The notes under the pieces are model-generated. The model made no database searches. It was not told the DNA's origin and saw only the letters and a list, made by a program, of their open reading frames with translations. Below are positions 49,171 to 55,500 of a DNA stretch of 55,500 bases, piece by piece. Each line of letters begins with the position of its first letter. Positions within the stretch are counted from its first letter, which is position 1. The DNA is from a bacterium (GTDB lineage: Bacteria; Vulcanimicrobiota; JABDET01): the NCBI GenBank assembly GCA_021817145.1, contig JAKAVV010000018.1, positions 1 to 55,500 on the forward strand. The letters are read 5' to 3'. The translations under genes and the position numbers were made by a program.

Positions 49171-52100
49171 ATGATTAAAGAAAAGAGGAACCAGTTTTCC
49201 CTAGAAATTTGGGTTTTCCTCCTTTTCCTTTGGATCTCTTTTTTCTCATACCAATATGCCTGGGGATCTCCACAAGGTGGAACTGTTTCTGCAGGTCAGG
49301 CTGTTATTAGCCAGAGCGGGGGAACAACCATGATTCAGGAGTTAACGAACAGCGCGATTATTAACTGGAACAGTTTTAATATTGGGGCTGGTCAGCTGGT
49401 TCAATTTTTACAGCCAGGGGCTTTATCTGCCATTTTAAACCGAGTGATTGGGGGGAACCCTTCTCTGATTTTCGGAACTTTGAAATCCAATGGAATAATT
49501 TTTTTAATTAACCCGAACGGAATTTTGTTTGGTCAAGGATCAGAGATTGACACAGGCTCTTTTATCTCCTCAACTTTAAATATAACCAATCAAGATTTTT
49601 TAAACAGAGATTATACTTTTAATCAGATTTCAACACTCCCAGCCTCTTTTATTGTGAATCAAGGAACGATACAGGCTAGGGATGGTGGTTCTGTGGTCTT
49701 ATTGGCTCCATTCGTGTATAATGGGGGGACGATTATTGCGAATTTAGGGGATATTGGATTAGGGGCAGCCACTCATGCTGTATTAAGTTATGATAAGGAA
49801 GGATTAATGAATTTAGTGTTGAGTAATCCCGCTGGAGTGCCTCAGAATGTAACGATGACTCAGCAAGCTTATACAGCGATTTTGCAGCAAGTAGTGAATG
49901 ACAAAGGGCTTCTTCCTGCCACTCAAGTGAAAGAAGTGAAAGGGAAAATTGAGCTGAGGACCGCGAACAAGAGCTGGATGAAAAGAGATGTCGAGAATAG
50001 ATTTGGGGCTGTGGGTAGAAACAGAGTGAGTACTGGGTTATGGGATACAAGCGGGGGGATCGTTATACCGAATACAAGTGGGACTCTTGTGAATGCTGGA
50101 ATCATTGAAGCGAATGGAGCTTCGAATCTGAATGCTGGGAGCATTACTCTTAATTCCACCCAGGCCACAGATCTCCTGACCAACAGCTTGATTTCAGCGA
50201 ATGGGGAAGGGAGCGATTCCAATGGAGGCAGCATTACAGTCAATTCCCAAGGAAGAACGAATTTTGAGTCAGGGGCAGAAATTGAAGCAGAAGGAGGGGC
50301 AAGCGGGAATGGAGGGACAGTAGAAGTCAGTGATAAAACAGGGGGGATAATTAATGGGAACGTCAATACAGAAGCCCCTGATGGAACAATAGGGACATTT
50401 TTAATCGACCCCACTGATTTAGTGATAACAGATTCTTCAGCAGGTTCAGGAGATCAAGATTCCAACCTTCCCTGTATTCTATTTTCAACCCCTGATACCA
50501 CGAACAACACGGTTTCAGTCGGTTCGCTTGAATCTCAAACCAGCAGCATTGTTCTCCAGGCAGCCAGCTCTATTACCATTGACAATCTTTCAAATACACC
50601 AGCCAATGGATCGATCACTCTTCAGCCCAACGTTTCCCTTACCCTGCAAACTGAAACAGGAAACATCACGTTTAATAACACAGGAAATTCAATTGTAACA
50701 AGTGGAACAGGCAGCATCACAATTGAAGCAGGTGAACAAAGTGGTTCAGGAGGAGCAGCAGCATTGGGAAACCTCACTACATCTAATCAAAATGTTACAG
50801 TAAGCGCATCGGGAAATATTAGTTTTAGCGCTATTTCAGCAGGAACAGGAACAGTTTCTATCTCCTCTTCTGAAGGAGCGATTCAAAGCGGAACCATTAC
50901 TGCCAATAAGTTAATTCTTCAAGCAGCTGATGGAATTGGAACCAGTGGAGCCCCGCTGACCACAACAGTCTCTATGCTCCAAGCCTACAATACCCTTTCT
51001 AATGGAATCTTTATTAACAATACGGGAAATTTAACTCTTGATGATTATTCATTAGGGAATGGCGCGGGAATTGAAAATATTGGAACAGGGGGGATTTCCT
51101 TAAACAATTCAGGATCAGTGGATTTTCCAGGGTCAACCAGCTTTTTCGGGCTGTACGCCCCAAATGGAGGGAATATCACGGTAAATGCAGCGGGATCCAC
51201 ATCGAACATCACTTCTTGTGATGGAACAGCCTGTACAGGAATGATAACCGCTGAATCAGATGGAGGAAGTATCAGTTTTACAGCAGGGGGTGGAATTAAT
51301 CTTGGAGTGAATGGATTTGCCGATATTCATACTGATTATTCCAATGCTTCTGGAGATAATGGGGGATCCATTACTATAAATGCTTCTGGTGGAGATCTGA
51401 ACATTGAAAATGGAACTTATCTTGGAACCAATACAGGAAACCTTTCTCTGACTGCCAGTGGAAATATTGGAATAACCGGGGGATCTCAAATTTACACTGA
51501 AACCACAGGAACTATTTCTTTGAATTCTGGAGGGGGGATCACTCTTGACAATACTTCCAACATCTATTCACAAGGGAGTGGAGAGATTAATTTAAATACA
51601 GGTGGAGCCATCAGCCTGGCTAACACCATTTACAACAGCGCAAATGGAAATATAAATATTACAGGGTCTTCTCTTTTTACCCCTACTGTTTTACCTCCTG
51701 GTGTTCCTGCTGTGGCTGCTTATGGAGGAACAGTTACTCTAACTGCCACAGGTTCAGGGGGGATTGGTTCAAGCTCAAATTACTTCCCTGTTCAAGCATC
51801 TTCCTTGAATTTGACAGCAAGTTCCTCTGGAGCGCCAATCTATCTTAATGATAATTCTTTATCAGAGCCAGTTACTTCTTTTTCTGTGACAACTAATAAT
51901 GGTCCTGTGGGAATAACAGCTTTTAATGTTTCAAGCCCTGTTTGTTTTAATGCTGCAGGATGCGCGGGAGATGCTTTAAGCGCTGCTTTTACCAGTGGAT
52001 TGAATAATTTTTCATTTGACAATACCGGCGGAAATATTATTTTAAATTCAGCCATTAATGCTGGAACAGGAACAGTTTCTCTAACCGCTTCTTCCGGCTA

Positions 52101-52854
52101 TATTGCCAATGGAACAACTCCTGGAACCATTACAGCCAATACCCTTACTCTTTCTTCTGCCAATGGAATCGGATGGAATGGAACAACCGCCTCCTCAATA
52201 TCCACCAATGCAGCCAATCTCACCCTTACCACCACAACCGCTAACACCGCTCAAATGAATGTGGCTGACACCAATTCACTGTCTAATTTGTCTGTTACCA
52301 CAAACAACAGCTCTGCTGGGATTACAGCTTCCAACATTTCTGGCTCCTTTGCTTTCAGCGAAAGCGCAGACAACTTAAATGCGCAGTTTACAGGATCCGC
52401 TTTGTCCAGTTTTCTGTTTGACAACACAGGTGGAAATATCATTTTAAACGCTAATATTAATGCTGGGACAGGAACTGCCACTTTAACTGCTTCTTCCGGC
52501 TATATTGCCAATGGAACAACTCCTGGAACCATTACAGCCAATACCCTTACTCTTTCTTCTGCCAATGGAATCGGATGGAATGGAACAACCGCCTCCTCAA
52601 TCTCCACCAATGCAGCCAATCTCACCCTTACCACCACAACACTTAACACTGCCCAAATCAATCTGGCTGACTCTGGGTCACTATCCAGCCTCTCTGTTAC
52701 TACCAACAATAGTTCAGCCGGAATTACTGCCTCTAATATCAATGGAACCTTAAGTTTTGCAGGGGGATCAGGAGCAAGTAATCTTTTAAGCGTCAATTTT
52801 ACCAGTGGATTAACCAACTTTTTATTTGACAATACGGGTGGAAATATTGTTTAA
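49171..52854 (+). CDS. FHA/TPS-type giant exoprotein, N-terminal part, ends at a frameshift
   Basis: This 1227-codon frame begins with a long signal peptide (IWVFLLFLWISFFSYQYAWG) and the TPS secretion domain of two-partner exoproteins: GTVSAGQAVISQSGGTTMI, NSFNIGAGQLVQFLQPG, LKSNGIIFLINPNGILFGQGSEIDTGSF. After residue ~400 it becomes long Gly/Ser/Thr/Asn-rich beta-helix repeats with GNI and TITAN motifs. No TpsB partner is in the window. The frame stops at TAA 52852-52854 because one T is missing from a T run at 52850-52852; the protein continues in the next frame to the window end. It is probably a cell-surface adhesin or biofilm protein, expressed from its own promoter. Confidence 0.9.
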   Translation: MIKEKRNQFSLEIWVFLLFLWISFFSYQYAWGSPQGGTVSAGQAVISQSGGTTMIQELTNSAIINWNSFNIGAGQLVQFLQPGALSAILNRVIGGNPSLIFGTLKSNGIIFLINPNGILFGQGSEIDTGSFISSTLNITNQDFLNRDYTFNQISTLPASFIVNQGTIQARDGGSVVLLAPFVYNGGTIIANLGDIGLGAATHAVLSYDKEGLMNLVLSNPAGVPQNVTMTQQAYTAILQQVVNDKGLLPATQVKEVKGKIELRTANKSWMKRDVENRFGAVGRNRVSTGLWDTSGGIVIPNTSGTLVNAGIIEANGASNLNAGSITLNSTQATDLLTNSLISANGEGSDSNGGSITVNSQGRTNFESGAEIEAEGGASGNGGTVEVSDKTGGIINGNVNTEAPDGTIGTFLIDPTDLVITDSSAGSGDQDSNLPCILFSTPDTTNNTVSVGSLESQTSSIVLQAASSITIDNLSNTPANGSITLQPNVSLTLQTETGNITFNNTGNSIVTSGTGSITIEAGEQSGSGGAAALGNLTTSNQNVTVSASGNISFSAISAGTGTVSISSSEGAIQSGTITANKLILQAADGIGTSGAPLTTTVSMLQAYNTLSNGIFINNTGNLTLDDYSLGNGAGIENIGTGGISLNNSGSVDFPGSTSFFGLYAPNGGNITVNAAGSTSNITSCDGTACTGMITAESDGGSISFTAGGGINLGVNGFADIHTDYSNASGDNGGSITINASGGDLNIENGTYLGTNTGNLSLTASGNIGITGGSQIYTETTGTISLNSGGGITLDNTSNIYSQGSGEINLNTGGAISLANTIYNSANGNINITGSSLFTPTVLPPGVPAVAAYGGTVTLTATGSGGIGSSSNYFPVQASSLNLTASSSGAPIYLNDNSLSEPVTSFSVTTNNGPVGITAFNVSSPVCFNAAGCAGDALSAAFTSGLNNFSFDNTGGNIILNSAINAGTGTVSLTASSGYIANGTTPGTITANTLTLSSANGIGWNGTTASSISTNAANLTLTTTTANTAQMNVADTNSLSNLSVTTNNSSAGITASNISGSFAFSESADNLNAQFTGSALSSFLFDNTGGNIILNANINAGTGTATLTASSGYIANGTTPGTITANTLTLSSANGIGWNGTTASSISTNAANLTLTTTTLNTAQINLADSGSLSSLSVTTNNSSAGITASNINGTLSFAGGSGASNLLSVNFTSGLTNFLFDNTGGNIV

Positions 52855-53240
52855 ATTCAGGGATCAATGCAGGGGCAGGAACAGTTTCTCTCCTCTCCCC
52901 TTCCGGCTATATTGCCAATGGAACAACTCCTGGAACCATTACAGCCAATACCCTTACTCTTTCTTCTGCCAATGGAATCGGATGGAATGGAACAACCGCC
53001 TCCTCAATCTCCACCAATGCAGCCAATCTCATCCTTACAACCACAACACTTAACACTGCCCAAATCAATGCAGCTGACTCTGGTTCACTATCCAGCCTCT
53101 CTGTTACTACAAACAACAGCTCTGCTGGAATTACTGCCTCTAATATCAATGGAACCTTAAGTTTTGCAGGAGGATCAGGAGCAAGTAATCTCTTGAAAGC
53201 CCAATTTACAGGTTCAGCTCTTACCACTTTTTCCTTTGAC
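52018..53240 (+). repeat. Three ~134-137-codon beta-helix repeat units in the FHA-like gene
   Basis: The marker FDNTGGNI-type sequence begins units at 52018, 52420 and 52828, and a fourth, diverged unit begins at 53238. Spacing is 402, 408 and 410 bases. Within the units, blocks such as TTCCGGCTATATTGCCAATG and GGAATCGGATGGAATGGAAC are nearly identical, indicating recent duplication. The 410-base spacing, one base short of a codon multiple, marks the frameshift in the third unit. Confidence 0.85.
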
Positions 53241-55500
53241 AACACAGGAGGGAATATTGCGTTTAATGCAGTAACAACAGGAAGGGGCAGCAGAAGAACC
53301 ACAACATATTACGACGTCAATTTAGGAACTAATTCTTCTTCAACAGCCAATCTTACAGCATCAGGAAATATTTCAAATGGCGCAGGAGCCAGCACTCCCA
53401 TAACAGCCAGCACCATCAATTTAAGCGCAGGAACTTTTATTGGAGCAGGAGGAACAAATACCCTGATTTACACGATTTCAACTCTTGTGAATGCCAATGC
53501 CAATAATGGAGGGGTTTATCTCTCTAATTCAGGAACCGGATCTTTTACCATTGGAACAGTCACTGCTTCGGGGTCTGGGAATACGATTCGAATCCTTAAT
53601 AATTCTGGGAATATTCTAGCGGGAACGATCAGTGGAGGGGCTGTTACCTTAATTACAAAAGGGGCTGGAGGAGGAGCCATTTTAAATTCCAGCAGTTCAA
53701 GTTTAATTACAGCTGCTGCCTCTTTAACCATGACTGCCATTACAGGAATCGGAACAGCAGCAGCCCCTGTTAATACAAATACTCCTTTACTCACCCTTTC
53801 CACCACAACTGCCAATACAGCAGGAATCTATGTGTCCGACACCAGCGCATTAACCGGGCTTAATCTTACTGCTGCAAACAGTTCTTTTGGAATCACAGCA
53901 GGAAATATCAATGGGACTGCCTCTTTTGTAGGCGGATCAGGTGGAAGCGATCTCTTGAATGCTTCTTTCAGCGGGGCTTTACTAACTAACTTCACTTTTA
54001 ACAACACAGCAGGAAACATCTCTTTTGATGCTTCAGATTCATTAAATGCTGGAACAGCTGCAGCGGTTTTACTTGCGTCAGGTGGGATCACAAGCTCAAG
54101 TTCAACCACCACCAATATTACAGCCAATGAATTGGTCCTTCAAGCAGCTAATGGGATTGGCGCAAGCGCAGACCCTCTTACTTCCGCAGTCTCAAAACTC
54201 ACAGCTTACAACACCAGTTCAGGGAATATTGTGATCAATAATACCGGTTTTCTGACTGTGGATGATTATTATTTCAATCAAGGGTTTGGAATTGAAAATG
54301 CGGCCGCCAATGGAAGTATAACCCTGAACAATAATGGAACGATTGATGTTCCTTTTACCCTGGCTACACCAAATGGTTATCTAGGAGTTGATTGTACAAT
54401 TGCAGGGGTATGCCCTAATGGTATTGGATTTTACACACCCAGCGGGGGGAATATTACCGTTAATGCCAATGGTTCTACATCCAATCTTATTGCCGGAGAT
54501 TCGAATTATGGGGAACTGGCAGAAGCAGATGGAGGGAGCATATCCCTTGCTGCAGGACAAAATATTGATCTCGGAGTAGGGAACAATATTTTGTATGCCG
54601 ATATTTACACCATTCTTGGAAATGGGAGCCTAACTTTAGCTGCTGGCAACAGCATCATTATTACAGGTTACTCAAGCATTATTACCAATTCAGGAACTTT
54701 AACCCTAACAGCAGGGAACAACATTGATACAACTGCAAACAATGCTTTGGGAAGCTCAAACACTCCAATTTCTTCTGGAACAACTCAACCCTGCTGCGGT
54801 GGAACAACAGGATCAGCTGCCATCAATATTACCGCAGGGAACAATGTCAATATTGCCAATATTTCGACAGCGGGAACTGTCTCTATTAAGGCAACCAATG
54901 GAAATATCACAGATTCAGCAGGTTTAACCTCAAACACCAATGGATGTGGATCAGGAGGAGCTTGTGATGTTGTGGCAGGCACTTTAAACTTAACAGCAGG
55001 AGGAAATGTTGGGGTGGATCAAGGGACAGGGGATCCTGCTTTTACCAATCCTCCTCCATCTGATGATCAGCCCCTTTGGACAAGTGTTGGCACCCTAAAT
55101 ACAACGATTACAGGCAGTCTTTCTCTCATTAATTATGGAACCCTTACCCTTGGCACGGTTACTGTAGGAGGGGACACAGATATAGGGGCTAATGGAACGG
55201 TTCTGATGGATGGGATCGTTTCAAACGGAAATGTAGAACTGACTGCCACAGGTTCTATCTTGAACATTCTAAATGGAACAGGGAGTGATCTCACCGCTCC
55301 TTCTGCCACTTTAATTTCGGGTGGAACCATTGGAACAGCGGCCGATCCTGTTACCGTGAATATACTAAATGGATCTTTAACAGCAGCAGCCACGAATGGA
55401 GGGATTGATCTGTCGAATTCAGGAAATCTCCTGATTTCAAGCGCTTGTGCAGCAGGAACTGGAAATAATGTTGTGATCAGCGCCACAGGAAACCTCACTA
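52855..55500 (+). CDS. FHA-like exoprotein, continuation after the frameshift, 3' end off window
   Basis: From about 52854 the +/- one-base-shifted frame (codons starting at positions divisible by three) stays open to the window end and continues the same repeat: NSGINAGAGTVSL, SGYIANGTTPGTITAN, then LQAANGIGASADPLTSAV and further GNITVNANGS-type units. It lacks its own start or ribosome-binding site, so it is one gene with 49171-52854. Whether the shift is real, phase-variable or an assembly error cannot be told from sequence alone. The remainder of the gene, including any C-terminal region, lies beyond 55500. Confidence 0.8.

Noticed and set aside
52251-55498. Minus-strand Ala/Val/Pro/Glu-rich frames in the adhesin gene
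   Set aside because: They are antisense of low-complexity beta-helix repeats and recur with the repeat period.

Overview
The window is a gene-dense stretch of a Gram-negative bacterial chromosome with low-to-moderate GC. Outer-membrane and periplasmic features support this: a beta-barrel protein, a lipoprotein cytochrome, a filamentous-haemagglutinin-type exoprotein with a signal peptide, and a GspE/PilB ATPase. Housekeeping genes (ruvABC, yebC, der, plsY, fabF, rnc, metG, trxB) are full length with intact motifs. I cannot place the organism firmly. The mix of che genes, M16/M61 peptidases, YfhO/GT39 membrane proteins and a Gly/Ser/Thr/Asn-rich giant exoprotein resembles uncultured lineages such as Nitrospirota or Omnitrophota, but that is inference. 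No gene-free stretch exceeds about 260 bases.

Layout. 1-9.4 kb: the end of a methyltransferase gene (+), then a minus-strand envelope-glycan operon (GT2 transferase, methyltransferase, YfhO-like protein and three tandem GT39-like membrane glycosyltransferases, two of them a recent duplicate pair). 9.4-13.1 kb: an Uma2 gene remnant, two small coiled-coil genes, an outer-membrane protein and a GMC oxidoreductase. 13.3-16.5 kb: operon yebC-ruvC-ruvA-ruvB plus a zinc-ribbon membrane protein. 16.7-18.3 kb: two tandem plus-strand genes for an unfamiliar protein family built on 11-residue repeats and starting MGG. 18.3-20.7 kb: a JAMM-domain protein coupled to an M61 peptidase. 20.8-32.0 kb: a long minus-strand run, fabF-rnc-tRNA-Ile-tRNA-Glu-M16-M16-like-der-plsY-cheR-cheY-cheC-(PTS EIIC-like)-(PLP lyase-like), mostly overlapping. 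32.2-34.0 kb: a third MGG-type gene, three 72-bp hairpin-forming repeats and a helical zinc-ribbon protein. 34.0-44.7 kb: trxB, ilvE-like, slipin/NfeD, metG, and a minus-strand operon running from a Crp/Fnr regulator to an M24 peptidase and a membrane protein. 44.9-48.5 kb: a two-DTG aspartyl protease, a GAF/HD-GYP protein and a GspE/PilB ATPase. 48.5-55.5 kb: a lipoprotein cytochrome and, divergently, a giant FHA-type adhesin that runs off the window and is broken by a single-base frameshift.

Themes. Envelope building dominates: lipid and glycan transfer, peptidases, an adhesin and a secretion/pilus ATPase. Signalling genes (CheR/CheY/CheC, HD-GYP, Crp/Fnr) are scattered among them. The least explained items are the three MGG-starting genes and the 72-bp repeat array.
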